Below the pieces are notes generated by a model, which was not told where the DNA came from, made no database searches, and was given only the letters and a program-made list of their open reading frames with translations. A DNA stretch of 64,000 nt from Comamonadaceae bacterium (GTDB taxonomy: Bacteria > Pseudomonadota > Gammaproteobacteria > Burkholderiales > Burkholderiaceae_C), in the NCBI GenBank assembly GCA_027486755.1, contig JAIXOM010000031.1, positions 1 through 64,000 of the forward strand. The letters run 5' to 3'. Each line of letters begins with the position of its first letter. Positions within the stretch are counted from its first letter, which is position 1. Shown here piece after piece: positions 7,701 through 15,366 of the stretch. The translations under genes were made by a program, and so were the position numbers.

Positions 7701-10397
7701 ATCGACTTCAAGACGGGCTCCATCCAGACCCTTGAGAAAGGGATTTACAGCAGATTGGAGGATTTCACATCGCCGGGCGGCTTCAATCCCGAACCGGGCC
7801 TGGGTTACGAGCAAGCCATTAGGCGTCTCTTGAGCGCTGCCGACAAGAACAACGCCACGGACAAGGACGACCAGGATGGCAGCTTCATCCACGAGCATGT
7901 ATTTAAGGCCGCCGGCGTCACAGGGGTCAACAGCCAAAACGTGGGTGCGATGCGCAGCCTGCTCAATTCGGTCGCCATCGACTCAGCCAGGCTCAAGCTC
8001 AACCGCTGGGGCGACACCGTAAGGTCCCCAGACGCCACCGACCCCGACCCGTTGAAGACGGATGGTAAAGAGCCGCAGTTTGGCATTCAGGACGAGGTGG
8101 ACTCCTACCGCTTCGTTTTTGACATCGTCAACGGCAAAACCTTCAGCAAGGAGTGGGTGACTGGTGTCATGCCCCACACCTTCGAATACCTCAGCAGCGA
8201 TCGCAAATACGAGTATTTTCTGGCCACACACATCAAGGCCTTGGGCATCCCCGCAGCCGACTTCAATCCCAGCAAGGAGACCAAAGAGCTTTATCTCGGC
8301 GACGGATCGATGTCGATCCTCTACGACATTCTCCACGCGCAGAGCTTTCGGGCCGTAGACACCGTTGATGAACTCCAGGCCCTTTGGAGAGTCAAGAAAA
8401 AACTCGAGGACGCCAACAATAATCAGTTCGCCTCACCCAATCCCAAAACCACCAAGGTCAGCGAGCTGACCGCAGATGATCTGAGCCGACTCAAGCTGAC
8501 GCTGCTTGATCCCACCAGCCTCAGCGCGGTCGTTGAGGTTCTCGCCGAATACGGCACCAAGACGGGCGAATCGGCCGACAAGTTTTATGATGCCCTGGTC
8601 CAAAACGTCAATGCTCGCAATAAATTTGTTAACGATCAGAGGGGGAATACCGACAACCTGTCGAGCAAACATGCTTTTGAAAAAATCATCAAGGCCGCAG
8701 CCAATAACACCGCTCAACTCGACGGACTGAGCTCCTTAGACTTCACCTTGGCTGGTATTGATGGTGTGAGCCAGCCCATCTTGCCCATGCTGCTGCAAAT
8801 TCTGGACACAGACCGGATTCAGTTGCCTCAAGCGATGCGGGCGGATGTGCAAAATTTAGTCGACGCCATCAACGACATTTACGGGTTGGTCAACGACCAA
8901 CCGAAGTCGTATCAAGAAATGACGTATGCCCTCGGTGAGATCTTCTTCGACGATGCCGTCAATGACAGCACGGCCTACCAAAAGAAGCTCGAGAACACGT
9001 TCTGGTTGTTGAAACTGCCCAGTATTGTCGATTACAGGGGAGGCAGCATCACATCGCTGGACTTGCTATCCCAGGTGCTCAGCCGTCAAACCTGGGAAAA
9101 AGTCGATACCTTGCCAGAGCTCGTAGCGCTGACCGATGCAGTCGAGTCCGTGGGCCGGATCATGCACACCGATTACCGCTTGTACGAAAACATAGAGCAG
9201 CGCCCTTGGGCCGCGAATCGGCTCGATCAATTGGGGGCCAGCAAGGATTTCAAGAACCTGATCAAAACCCGCACCACCGACGTCGCGGCCCTGACCCCGA
9301 AGAGCCTGGCATTGCTGGGATTTCCCGGGATCACCGAAGAAAGTGCTGCGGCCGTGACCGAAAAACTCAAGACATTTCTTCTTGAGTCACAAGGCGTGCC
9401 CTACCCGGTCATCAAGGACCCCATCACCTACCGCCAACTGCAGGCCATGATCGACGTGGAAACGTCGACCGGCCTGTGGGCCGACATCTTCAACGACCCC
9501 CGGGCCGAAAGCTTTACCGAGTTCTTCTACAAGCTTCGTGACGCCGGCTTTGATTTTCCCATGCTGCGAAATGGTGACTTCGTGGGTGACTTCGTCAATG
9601 CCTTGTTCAAGCCAGAAAGCGCAGAAGTGACGGAGCTGATGACCTTCACGCCCCAGTTACCCAGCCTGGCCCTGCAGCCCATCAATCTCTCGCACAACCT
9701 GCTCGAAGGCGTGGCCTCTGGCGTGAGCCTGAACGCCTCGCTCGAACTGGATGCGGGCATAGTGCCGCGCATCACACTGGGCGTGGACACAACGGGCTTG
9801 GTCGGTTTGGCCAAGTACATCAATGGCGGGCTGACTGGCAATCAAAGCATGACGCTGGGCGACGTCCTCGCAGGAATACCCAACAGCTTTTACCTGGCCG
9901 ACAAGCACCTGAACAACGGCTCCATGGAAGACCTGCCGGAACTGGAGGCTTGGTTCAACCTCACTGGCATGCTTGAACTGCTGCTGGGCTCCAAGACCGG
10001 TCTGCTGAACGCCTATGCGAATGCGAAAGCGGGGGTAGATTTCGACTTCACGGTGGACCTGGTCGACCCGGATGAAGACGGCAAGGCCAGGCTGGTCGAT
10101 CTCATCGACCAAGGTATAGCCGGCTTCGAGAGCGGTGGTTCCCTGGGCGCATTCGATGCAATGTTCGACCTCGACCTGGCCATCAATGCGCTCCTGGGCG
10201 TAGCGGCCGGCGTCAAGATGGACTTCTTGCCCAAAGACGGCCTGCCCTGGGATCCAGTGACCAACGCGGCCGTCACGGCCGTAGTGACAGGTGCAAAGTG
10301 GTTTGGCTTCCCCACCCAATTTGAGGCGAGCGTTGGCAAAGACTGGAACTTCCCGCTTTACAACTCAGCCACCGGCGAGAGCGTTTTCGGGGTCTGA
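1764..10397 (+). CDS. Giant adhesin-like protein with Ig-like and SwmB-like repeats
   Basis: About 2,877 residues from ATG 1764 (a TTG at 1725 would add 13). In order: a disordered Ala/Gln/Ser/Pro-rich head (~1-150); a Gly/Ala hydrophobic segment (~150-175); an Ala-Pro dipeptide linker; a SwmB-like repeat with a following SdrB-like segment containing YIDANGD and NTDTGI (nt ~2350-3370); four Ig-like repeats with the DTRAPS-type junction (nt ~3380-4575); a second SwmB-like plus SdrB-like unit (nt ~4580-5570); a further Ig-like stretch; an acidic Pro-rich linker (nt ~6180-6290); and ~1,370 residues I cannot assign. No Sec signal peptide and no RTX nonapeptides are visible. Such repeats are typical of large surface or biofilm proteins exported by type I systems, but none is encoded here. 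The gene converges on sctF, with a T3SS chaperone divergent at its 5' side. Confidence 0.85.
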   Translation: MRDPAASKSNSAAQLKLADGAQPGHSESTDTAAQGPALQASSGARPRRRHPAQDLQTPEAAAALQAQPPSPQDLSSEEGSSEARPGAAAEASAQPAAAQLELFESLDWPALTQRLPGSLLADASGAALPSASTPGAAGPAASGASGAGAAGGISGGTLLGLGALVAVGAAAAASHSPAPAPAPAPAPAPAPAPAPPADTRAPSLQSINASASADTISLQYDEALSSTQAPTAGQFTVVQAGQTLAVSALSVAGNVLTLKLAGDLKAGAFSLAYRDSTAGNDTSAIQDASGNDAASLLRGIAADGYLLGASIYIDANGDRIAQAHEDTGIKTGADGSFVLSDVPAGKGLLAVGGINTDTGIANTLTLSSPAGSGVINPLSTLMQEMIAAGTLGGSTPEQRISQASAQLALALGLNLPADGDFSRYDPLADASAAGLAAQKAATQVATLAQLASSDPSKQRALIQALASDLANDTSATGMADATRIAAALSAAGIGGVDSNALASALGRLAAATSLNALSQAQSSELGLAIATQTGSAPTAAIGTSKLILKPGEQALVSFAFSEPVEGFALSDATLSNASLSNLSALSGGRIYTATLTPKAGAHGVIAISLAADSYRSATGQAGVAASGPAGLKIDNRAPLADIAVQTTPLGVGQTSLVTLSFDEALSYFDGTQITALKGSLSAWSGTGLQRSATFTPTDGLQSTLATIDVPGSAYLDLAGNPGITVGTGFSIDTLPPLLDLSSNKNTLKIGESATVTLRFSEAVKGLDTSDIATGYGTISALQTRGSHVYTATFTPTPGVNEREVPISLQANAYTDLVGNIGIGEIGISLRVDTRAPSLSITSNRSSLIAGQTATITYTFDETVSGFDASDVDVANGSLSGWSAANGANAGKVFTAVFTPTENFAGPSSTLGVSAGKYVDALGNAGESASSLSLSVDTKAPSVLSLSTNASAGTITLSFDGALDASQALASTAFAIAQGDRAVTVNSVTLSADKVTLGVTGLLAGELFSLSYSDAAGDGTVAVLQDANGNDVPSFMRGIVADGYVRGAMLYIDANRDGIGQSSEYTGVKTGADGSFLLPQWHKTGPILAIGGVNTDTGIPNTLTLSAPAGSVVVNPLTTMVEQLMRGNANITTEQANDRVITALGLPDGVNLGEFDPLTSSNETAIALQKIAAKLATLVMGVSSDSTQQAHLIQALAQTLSDAAAQDQAVNLTSTQFLGSLLQASGLASAQGAGRMSQDIGAKLQAIADAGSLSEISRAQSLALDDIAPAAPIFKQALPGGAGMGPQLTFKIKVGGTDGTAAAAGDTLTVAFANNGPTLTQTLTTADIARGLVTVQIEPALLSEPFTAKLKDAVHQESAEAHRIDAPDQVNLGEQLSAYVLMGLDSAGKINLPGVGPIDKLLLPMIQPLLDALTALPTVKRASAPAPQARPLAAADFDLSMSSSDGTYDFFADTPTDYSGDSSSNIDWDFSEDTPPPTPGEVDLLPPSPAPDDTAPPVTPAEIPEDPIDFKAWAAQHLDWDFQGGWDPATGGYIRAVGLMRDVLFPMAGSLGNEAVNISVDALLDLDAAIELSVFVSMVEQEITEDGKTVTRSYAAIDTEKTVLGVYFQGGLNPGDQVSGTLGPLTLTLTDQDSARADAAAIIKNTGLEASATLKFRDNDEDETDKLLTLNADTFFEAWDQIDTEEGFVLSDWMALKAKLSGQLSGNAQLVLDPSKLVPTDDATAQAVLQFLRMDLNADLIVPLSLEYDSTQATTQDYGRLFLDDISIGVAPVLDEKLGPVVTMMDDHLGWLFDFKDLMYAPVPDALTQALLQGFSPIPFPDWLTSILPGDYKDKAEDSLELDLYDMVNQPVASINSGLRSVFDSMDYNKDKELSNFEAVKGTVTFLYKGAKGLTDMWDYVSSVPGLKATLTSSGFGAIPVGIFEGVKFITPALETSLQSILVIEQVLDAIDGLDQVGDSYEAAKADDLSALALNLGSHVIDFKTGSIQTLEKGIYSRLEDFTSPGGFNPEPGLGYEQAIRRLLSAADKNNATDKDDQDGSFIHEHVFKAAGVTGVNSQNVGAMRSLLNSVAIDSARLKLNRWGDTVRSPDATDPDPLKTDGKEPQFGIQDEVDSYRFVFDIVNGKTFSKEWVTGVMPHTFEYLSSDRKYEYFLATHIKALGIPAADFNPSKETKELYLGDGSMSILYDILHAQSFRAVDTVDELQALWRVKKKLEDANNNQFASPNPKTTKVSELTADDLSRLKLTLLDPTSLSAVVEVLAEYGTKTGESADKFYDALVQNVNARNKFVNDQRGNTDNLSSKHAFEKIIKAAANNTAQLDGLSSLDFTLAGIDGVSQPILPMLLQILDTDRIQLPQAMRADVQNLVDAINDIYGLVNDQPKSYQEMTYALGEIFFDDAVNDSTAYQKKLENTFWLLKLPSIVDYRGGSITSLDLLSQVLSRQTWEKVDTLPELVALTDAVESVGRIMHTDYRLYENIEQRPWAANRLDQLGASKDFKNLIKTRTTDVAALTPKSLALLGFPGITEESAAAVTEKLKTFLLESQGVPYPVIKDPITYRQLQAMIDVETSTGLWADIFNDPRAESFTEFFYKLRDAGFDFPMLRNGDFVGDFVNALFKPESAEVTELMTFTPQLPSLALQPINLSHNLLEGVASGVSLNASLELDAGIVPRITLGVDTTGLVGLAKYINGGLTGNQSMTLGDVLAGIPNSFYLADKHLNNGSMEDLPELEAWFNLTGMLELLLGSKTGLLNAYANAKAGVDFDFTVDLVDPDEDGKARLVDLIDQGIAGFESGGSLGAFDAMFDLDLAINALLGVAAGVKMDFLPKDGLPWDPVTNAAVTAVVTGAKWFGFPTQFEASVGKDWNFPLYNSATGESVFGV
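2291..2350 (+). repeat. Ala-Pro dipeptide repeat in the giant protein
   Basis: About ten tandem Ala-Pro codon pairs, written as imperfect repeats of CCGGCGCCCG and CACCCG units. They form a rigid spacer between the hydrophobic N-terminal segment and the first SwmB-like repeat. The six-base period keeps the frame, so slippage would change linker length rather than switch the gene off. Confidence 0.75.
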
Positions 10398-10409
10398 GGC
10401 CCAAAGGAC

Positions 10410-10436
10410 TTTCTCCGCAGCATGGCTGCGGGGAAA
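10410..10436. terminator. Stem-loop between convergent genes
   Basis: A 12-base stem (TTTCTCCGCAGC with GCTGCGGGGAAA, one G-T wobble) closes a three-base ATG loop. It sits 13 bases after the giant gene's stop codon and about 50 bases past the convergent sctF stop. No long T tract follows on either strand, so it may end transcription weakly or protect mRNA 3' ends. Confidence 0.4.
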
Positions 10437-10487
10437 GCCGGGGGAATTCCTCTTTACGAGGCGACAGGCAGGGTCAGGGCGCGGTGG

Positions 10488-10733
10488 TCAGGCCGACTTC
10501 TGCACCACGCCCTTGAGCGAGTCAGAGACTTCCTTGTAGATGGTGCTGACGATAGACACCAGCATGCTCCACTGCTGAACCTGCTGCTGCATGGTCAGCA
10601 TGTCCACCGTGGTCGGCTCGGAGGGCGCCCTCAGCAAGGTGTCGCGCAGCGCTGACTCGCGAATGCTCAGGGTGTTAAAGCCCAATTCACTGACAAATGA
10701 AGTGGAAATCGATCCGGTATTGCTCACGGCCAT
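10488..10733 (-). CDS. sctF: T3SS needle subunit SctF (YscF/BscF)
   Basis: The 81-residue product has the size of needle subunits. Its C-terminal half (QQVQQWSMLVSIVSTIYKEV, then DSLKGVVQK) aligns position by position with the end of YscF as I recall it, including the W-S pair, the I-x-S-T-I core and the closing G-x-x-x-Q-K. Needle subunits polymerise into the hollow extracellular filament through which effectors pass. It is the last gene of the minus-strand operon, overlapping the yscE-like gene by 10 bases. The inner rod SctI is a separate gene at 21389, which argues against this being SctI. Confidence 0.85.
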   Translation of the reverse strand: MAVSNTGSISTSFVSELGFNTLSIRESALRDTLLRAPSEPTTVDMLTMQQQVQQWSMLVSIVSTIYKEVSDSLKGVVQKSA

Positions 10734-11059
10734 GGCGTACTCCTTGCTGATGGTCTGGGCACCTGCACCATCGGACTGTCAAAATTTGATGCAGATGTTA
10801 CAGGCATTCTCATGAGAATGCTACGCGCAGCATCCACAGCGCCCAAGGCTGCCTGCAACTGAGCGTAGGTGGCACTGTCAGCGCCCTGCCCGGCCTGTTG
10901 GCGCAGCCGGGCCTGCATGTCATCGAGTTGCTGCTGCATCTGCCGCAGCAATTGCGGGCCGTCGGGCGAGCGCAGCCGCTCGGCCAGGTCAGAACCTTCG
11001 GACGATACAGGGGCAGCGCCGGTGGCCCCAGGCTGCGCGAACAATGGCGACGAACTCAT
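10724..11059 (-). CDS. yscE: YscE-like needle co-chaperone
   Basis: The 111-residue product has a helical centre (LLRQMQQQLDDMQARLRQ, a short loop with GADSATY, then QAALGAVDAARSIL) matching the two-helix hairpin of YscE as I recall it. Ser/Pro-rich extensions flank it on both sides. In Yersinia, YscE and YscG together keep YscF monomeric in the cytoplasm before export. The D-E-F gene order is the same as in Yersinia and, as I recall, Bordetella. It overlaps sctD by four bases and sctF by ten. The protein is longer than YscE (66 aa), mostly because of its tails. Confidence 0.7.
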   Translation of the reverse strand: MSSSPLFAQPGATGAAPVSSEGSDLAERLRSPDGPQLLRQMQQQLDDMQARLRQQAGQGADSATYAQLQAALGAVDAARSILMRMPVTSASNFDSPMVQVPRPSARSTPWP

Positions 11060-12447
11060 CGCGCTCTCCTGAGGGTGCGGCCAAGGCTGTCTTCAAACAC
11101 CACGGCCTCGTTGCTGATGGACTGCAAAACCAGGTCGCCGATCTTGCCACCGGGCTGCCACTTCTCACCCGAGCCCAGCAGCAAGAAGGGCCGGGGGCCC
11201 CCAATGACCGCCGATATGGCGGGCACCTCCGGCAAGGGGGGCGGGGCAGGCGCTGGGACAGCCTCCAGGGGGGCCGGCACCGGGGTGGGCGAGTCGGTGG
11301 CAACTGAGGGCAGAGGACTCAGGGCAAGCGCTGTGCTGCGGGCCGCAGCGGCCGGCGACGCGGGCTTGCCCACCGCCGGCGGGGTCACCGCTTGGGTCAC
11401 CGTTTGGGTTACCGCTTGCGCCACCTGTGCGCCACCGAAGCTGCGGTGATCAATCGCCACCGCCTCGGGCAGCTCACTGTCGACCAACTGGCGGGCCAAA
11501 ACCCAGTCTACGTCTTCCCGCTTAGCCCTTAACACCAACAAGCCACCCTCCTCGGCCAGGGGCACGATGCCCTCAGGCAGGTTGGGCGCCAATGCAAGGG
11601 CACGGACCACAAATTCAGCTTGCGTCAGTACCAGCGGGGTGTAGCGCCAGGTCAAGCGACTCACGGCGATGGTGAGGGCTTCCAACTGTTCGTTATCAGC
11701 CACCACCCCGCGCACAATCAGGCGTCCATCTTCGCGCACGCGGGCCTTCACCGCCGCAGCCAGCCCCAAATCAGCAATCACTTTGTTGACCTGCGCGAGG
11801 TTCACCTGCGCCGTGGCCGCGTTACCGGCCTGTACGGGTGCGCTCGCCTCTACCTTTCCGGCGCCGTTGGCCCAAATCAGCGCAAAAAGCCCGCCCAGAA
11901 TCAACACGATGCTCGCAGCCGCCAGCAAGGCCCAGCGGACTGCACGGCGGCCTTCGGTCGGGGTCGCAGCACTGTTTGCATCGGCCGGCCTGGCCTCGGC
12001 AGGGTCGCTGCTATCCGTTTCAGGCTGAGCCCCTGCCTCACCATCCACCTCGGCCGCCGGTGTATCCCGCTCAATGCGCGTGTCGTCATCGGCCGGCGGC
12101 TGCGCCTCGGTCACGGGCTCAAAGCGCTGCCGATCAAAAGCCAATGGTGGCAAGGCCTGGGGCCAGGCTTGGTTCTCCTGCGCCAGAGCCAAGACCACAT
12201 TGCCCCAGCGCCAGGCCTGCCCGGGCAGCACCTCCTGCTCAAAACCCGGCTCTCGCCACATCCAAGCACCGCCCTGCCCCGCACTGAACTCGGCCGCCGC
12301 CGGTGCATCGCGCAGCAGCACATCGGCATGATCACTGGCAGCCAGTGACACATGGCTCAGGTCGGGCCCCAGCGCAACCACTGCGCCCTCGTGCAAGCCA
12401 GCGAGCACGCGCAGCTGCAAAGGCATGAGCGTTGCCGTCTCGCTCAT
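11056..12447 (-). CDS. sctD: Inner-membrane ring protein SctD (YscD/BscD)
   Basis: 463 residues in the SctD layout. The cytoplasmic N-terminus (~1-110) has the pattern of a degenerate FHA domain. An acidic linker follows (~115-165), then one membrane segment near residues 170-190 (WALLAAASIVLILGGLFAL), then a periplasmic part (~200-380) of ring-building motifs. The final ~90 residues are Ala/Pro/Thr-rich. SctD forms the outer of the two inner-membrane rings around the export gate. The gene follows sctV after 34 bases and overlaps the yscE-like gene by four. Confidence 0.85.
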   Translation of the reverse strand: MSETATLMPLQLRVLAGLHEGAVVALGPDLSHVSLAASDHADVLLRDAPAAAEFSAGQGGAWMWREPGFEQEVLPGQAWRWGNVVLALAQENQAWPQALPPLAFDRQRFEPVTEAQPPADDDTRIERDTPAAEVDGEAGAQPETDSSDPAEARPADANSAATPTEGRRAVRWALLAAASIVLILGGLFALIWANGAGKVEASAPVQAGNAATAQVNLAQVNKVIADLGLAAAVKARVREDGRLIVRGVVADNEQLEALTIAVSRLTWRYTPLVLTQAEFVVRALALAPNLPEGIVPLAEEGGLLVLRAKREDVDWVLARQLVDSELPEAVAIDHRSFGGAQVAQAVTQTVTQAVTPPAVGKPASPAAAARSTALALSPLPSVATDSPTPVPAPLEAVPAPAPPPLPEVPAISAVIGGPRPFLLLGSGEKWQPGGKIGDLVLQSISNEAVVFEDSLGRTLRRAR

Positions 12448-12481
12448 GCGGCTCCCGTGCCGATTGAACCTGGGCGAACGG

Positions 12482-14581
12482 TCACAGGTCCACCCGCGCC
12501 AGCGGCTGAATATTGACCTCCGGCACCAGCTCCTGGTAGGAGATCACCTGCAGGTCATACAAGTCCTGCTCGATGAGCTTACGCAGGTAGCGGCGAATGT
12601 CCATCGAGGCCAGCAAGACCGGCTTGTTGCCCGTGGTGGGCAATTTGCCGACGGTTGACTTGACGCTTTCCAGCAGCTTCTTGCTCACCGCCGGGTCGAG
12701 GGCCAGGTAACTGCCGCCCGATGTCTGGCGGATGGCCGCGCGCACCGTCTCCTCCACGCGCGGAGCGAGCAGGTAGGCAGGCAGCATATTGCGGCCGGCC
12801 GAGTACTTGTGGCTGATCTGCCGCTTGAGCGCACCGCGCACATACTCGGTCAAGAGTACAGAGTCCTTTTCTTTCTGCCCCCACTCCACCAAAGCCTCCA
12901 AGATCGTGCGCAGGTTGCGCACCGAAATATCTTCTGACACCAGGCGCTGCAAGATCTCGCCGATTTTCTGCGCGGGCATGACCCGCATGGCCTCTTTGAC
13001 CAGATCCGGAAAGCGCGCCTCCATGGCGGTGAGCAGGAATTTGGTTTCCTGAATACCGATGAAGTCCGGCGAATACTTGCGCAGCACCGAGGCCAGGTGA
13101 TAGCTCAGGATTTGACTGACATCCATCACCGAAAGACCCGCCTTGCGCAAGGAGTCCTCCATGGCCACAGGCAGCCAAAGCGACTCGGTCATCCCTGGCA
13201 AAAAGGCCGGCTCCCTTTCAAACTGCAGGGCCAGTGCGGTCAGACTTTGCTCCGGTTCACGGGTGAGGACAAAACCCGGTCGCAGCCGCCCCTGCCCCAC
13301 CGGAACCTCGGACAGGAGGATTTGGTAGGCCGAGCCTTCTAGCCGCTCACTGAAGCGCAGGTGTATGCCCGGAAAAGGCACGCCCATCTCGAAGTACAGA
13401 GAGCGGCGGATCTTGATCAACTCCTCATTGAGCGAGGCCGCATCGAGCGAGCTGCGCAAAGACTCCGCCACATCGAGCATCAGCGGTACGGTGGGGATGA
13501 ACTCGTCGGTACCGTCCATGCGCTTGGCCGGCGCAGGCTTGCCGGCGGCTTGCAGCGCGGGCACCTCGGTCACCTCGCCGGTCTTCTCATCGACCTGCTT
13601 GCGCGGTCTAAGCAGGTAGCCCATGCCCAAAAGCAACACGGCCAGCACCAGAAAAACCGGTGTGGGCATGCCCGGGATCAAACCCATGCCCAGGGCAATA
13701 CCGCCACCGATCATCAGCGCCTTGGGCTGGGCCAGAATCTGCGCGCCAATGTCCTTTCCGACGTTGGACGGGTTGCCGTCGTCCGAATTGACGCGGGTGA
13801 CGATGATGCCGGCGCAAATGGCGATGAACAGCGCCGGGATCTGCGCGATCAGGCCGTCGCCGATGGACAAGATCGAGTAAGTCTGGATGGCCTTGTTGGC
13901 GTCCATGCCCTTTTGCAGCATGCCTATGAGCATTCCGCCAAGCAGGTTGACGAACACGATGATGATGCCGGCGATCGCATCGCCCTTGACGAACTTCATC
14001 GCGCCGTCCATGGCGCCGTAGAGCTGGCTCTCTTTTTCGACGATGCCCCGGCGGCGCTTGGCCTCGGCCATGTCGATGGTGCCAGCGCGCATATCACCGT
14101 CAATCGACATCTGCTTGCCCGGCATGGCGTCCAGCGAAAAGCGCGCCGCCACCTCGGCCACCCGCTCGGCGCCCTTGGTGATGACCACAAACTGCACGAT
14201 GGTCAGGATCAGGAACACCACCAGACCCACCACCAGATTGCCACCGACCACAAAGTTGCCAAAGGTGGTGATGATGGCGCCGGCATCGCCCTGCAGCAAA
14301 ATCAAACGCGTGGTGGCAATCGAGATGCCCAGGCGGAACAAGGTGGTCACCAGCAGCACCGAGGGGAAGGACGAAAACGCCAGCGGGCTGGGCAAATACA
14401 GCGCCACCATCAGCAGCACGGCCGAGACCGTCATGTTGATGCCGATCAGGATGTCGACCACGATCACCGGCAGCGGCAAGATCATCATGAAGATGATGCC
14501 CACCAAAATGACAGCCAGCACCAGGTCGTTGCGGCTCGAAGCCGCAATGGCCAGACGTTGGAAAAAGTCCAGGGGTTTCAT
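12482..14581 (-). CDS. sctV: Export gate protein SctV (LcrD/FlhA family)
   Basis: 699 residues, the usual size of the LcrD/YscV family. The first ~330 residues hold seven to eight membrane segments. The conserved cytoplasmic FHIPEP loop is visible (RFSLDAMPGKQMSIDGD, then the AEAKRRRG stretch). The C-terminal ~350 residues form the cytoplasmic domain that makes the nonameric ring beneath the gate and receives chaperone-effector complexes. The start overlaps the sctY stop by four bases, so translation is probably coupled. Identification is firm. Confidence 0.97.
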   Translation of the reverse strand: MKPLDFFQRLAIAASSRNDLVLAVILVGIIFMMILPLPVIVVDILIGINMTVSAVLLMVALYLPSPLAFSSFPSVLLVTTLFRLGISIATTRLILLQGDAGAIITTFGNFVVGGNLVVGLVVFLILTIVQFVVITKGAERVAEVAARFSLDAMPGKQMSIDGDMRAGTIDMAEAKRRRGIVEKESQLYGAMDGAMKFVKGDAIAGIIIVFVNLLGGMLIGMLQKGMDANKAIQTYSILSIGDGLIAQIPALFIAICAGIIVTRVNSDDGNPSNVGKDIGAQILAQPKALMIGGGIALGMGLIPGMPTPVFLVLAVLLLGMGYLLRPRKQVDEKTGEVTEVPALQAAGKPAPAKRMDGTDEFIPTVPLMLDVAESLRSSLDAASLNEELIKIRRSLYFEMGVPFPGIHLRFSERLEGSAYQILLSEVPVGQGRLRPGFVLTREPEQSLTALALQFEREPAFLPGMTESLWLPVAMEDSLRKAGLSVMDVSQILSYHLASVLRKYSPDFIGIQETKFLLTAMEARFPDLVKEAMRVMPAQKIGEILQRLVSEDISVRNLRTILEALVEWGQKEKDSVLLTEYVRGALKRQISHKYSAGRNMLPAYLLAPRVEETVRAAIRQTSGGSYLALDPAVSKKLLESVKSTVGKLPTTGNKPVLLASMDIRRYLRKLIEQDLYDLQVISYQELVPEVNIQPLARVDL

Positions 14582-14952
14582 CGCACCAAACCTTTATCCT
14601 TGGCCGCTGCGCCAGGGGCCTTGCCGCCCGACCTGTAGCGCTCCAAACCAGCTTTCATCACCGCCTGGGCCTCTTGGGGCCTTTTGAGGTCCACCAGAAC
14701 ACGGGCGCGCAACATGTAAAACGGAACATCCACTTGACCGCGCAGGGCCAGCTGGTCCAGCGCGGCCAGGGCCTCTGCCGGCCGACCGGCCTCGCTCTGG
14801 GCCAGGGCCAATCCCCGCAAATGGCTGTTGACCTCGGGCTCCATCACATGCAGGGCGCCATACAGCACCGCTGCGCGATTGGGGTATTCCTGTGCCAGCA
14901 GGAGATACGCCAATTGCGACAGGGTCTGGCAGGCTGAGGTCGACTGAGCCAA
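14578..14952 (-). CDS. sctY: SctY (YscY), TPR-type partner of SctX
   Basis: 124 residues, mostly TPR-like helices (QLAYLLLAQEYPNRAAVLYG, later AQSEAGRPAEALAALDQL). Size and position between sctX and sctV match YscY. In Yersinia, YscY binds YscX and both contact the export gate protein; both are needed for secretion. The start is a TTG four bases after the sctX stop, with AAGG upstream; no earlier ATG is available. Presence of the X/Y pair places the system in the Ysc branch. Confidence 0.8.
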   Translation of the reverse strand: MAQSTSACQTLSQLAYLLLAQEYPNRAAVLYGALHVMEPEVNSHLRGLALAQSEAGRPAEALAALDQLALRGQVDVPFYMLRARVLVDLKRPQEAQAVMKAGLERYRSGGKAPGAAAKDKGLVR

Positions 14953-14955
14953 GGA

Positions 14956-15357
14956 TCAGCCTTTCTGCACCGAATTAATATAGAAGTACGCCAATTCCTT
15001 GTTGGCTTCATACTCCTGCGTCAGCCTGGCGGCTTGACGCATCAGCTTGGAGGTATCGCCGTCAAGGCTGGTGTCCTTGGCCCATTTGAGAAGCATCTCA
15101 CGCCCCTGCTTGAAGGCCTCCATGAAGGGGCCGGGCAGGTTCAGGTCCGGGTCCGAGGCCTCCTCCTGCAACCAGTTCATCAGCAGGGTGTCGCTGTTGG
15201 CGGGCAAGCGCTCGTCCAGGACCTGCCCCGCCCCCTCACCGAGCATGGTCAGGGGCTGTGCGCTGGGCGCCAGCGGGTTGAACTGGGGTACATCGCTGGT
15301 CAACAAAGCGTTGGACAGGCTGTAGGTGGTGGTGAGCGGGTTTGCAACGGTAGCCAT
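14956..15357 (-). CDS. sctX: SctX (YscX), early exported component
   Basis: 133 residues, close to YscX (122). The first ~60 residues are Ser/Thr/Pro-rich, as in an export signal, followed by helices and the ending NKELAYFYINSVQKG. YscX is exported as an early substrate and is required for needle assembly. A strong AAGGAG lies before the ATG. Identity rests mainly on size, the order sctW-chaperone-sctX-sctY-sctV, and the conserved-looking C-terminus. Confidence 0.75.
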   Translation of the reverse strand: MATVANPLTTTYSLSNALLTSDVPQFNPLAPSAQPLTMLGEGAGQVLDERLPANSDTLLMNWLQEEASDPDLNLPGPFMEAFKQGREMLLKWAKDTSLDGDTSKLMRQAARLTQEYEANKELAYFYINSVQKG

Positions 15358-15366
15358 ATCAGCTCC

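Noticed and set aside
1764..10397. RTX-type calcium-binding repeats or a type I secretion signal in the giant protein
   Set aside because: I looked for GGxGxDxLx nonapeptides and found none; the C-terminus gives no clear signal.
13361..14638. 425-codon plus-strand open frame opposite sctV
   Set aside because: It is antisense to the unmistakable sctV gene; the long opening comes from GC-rich codon bias.
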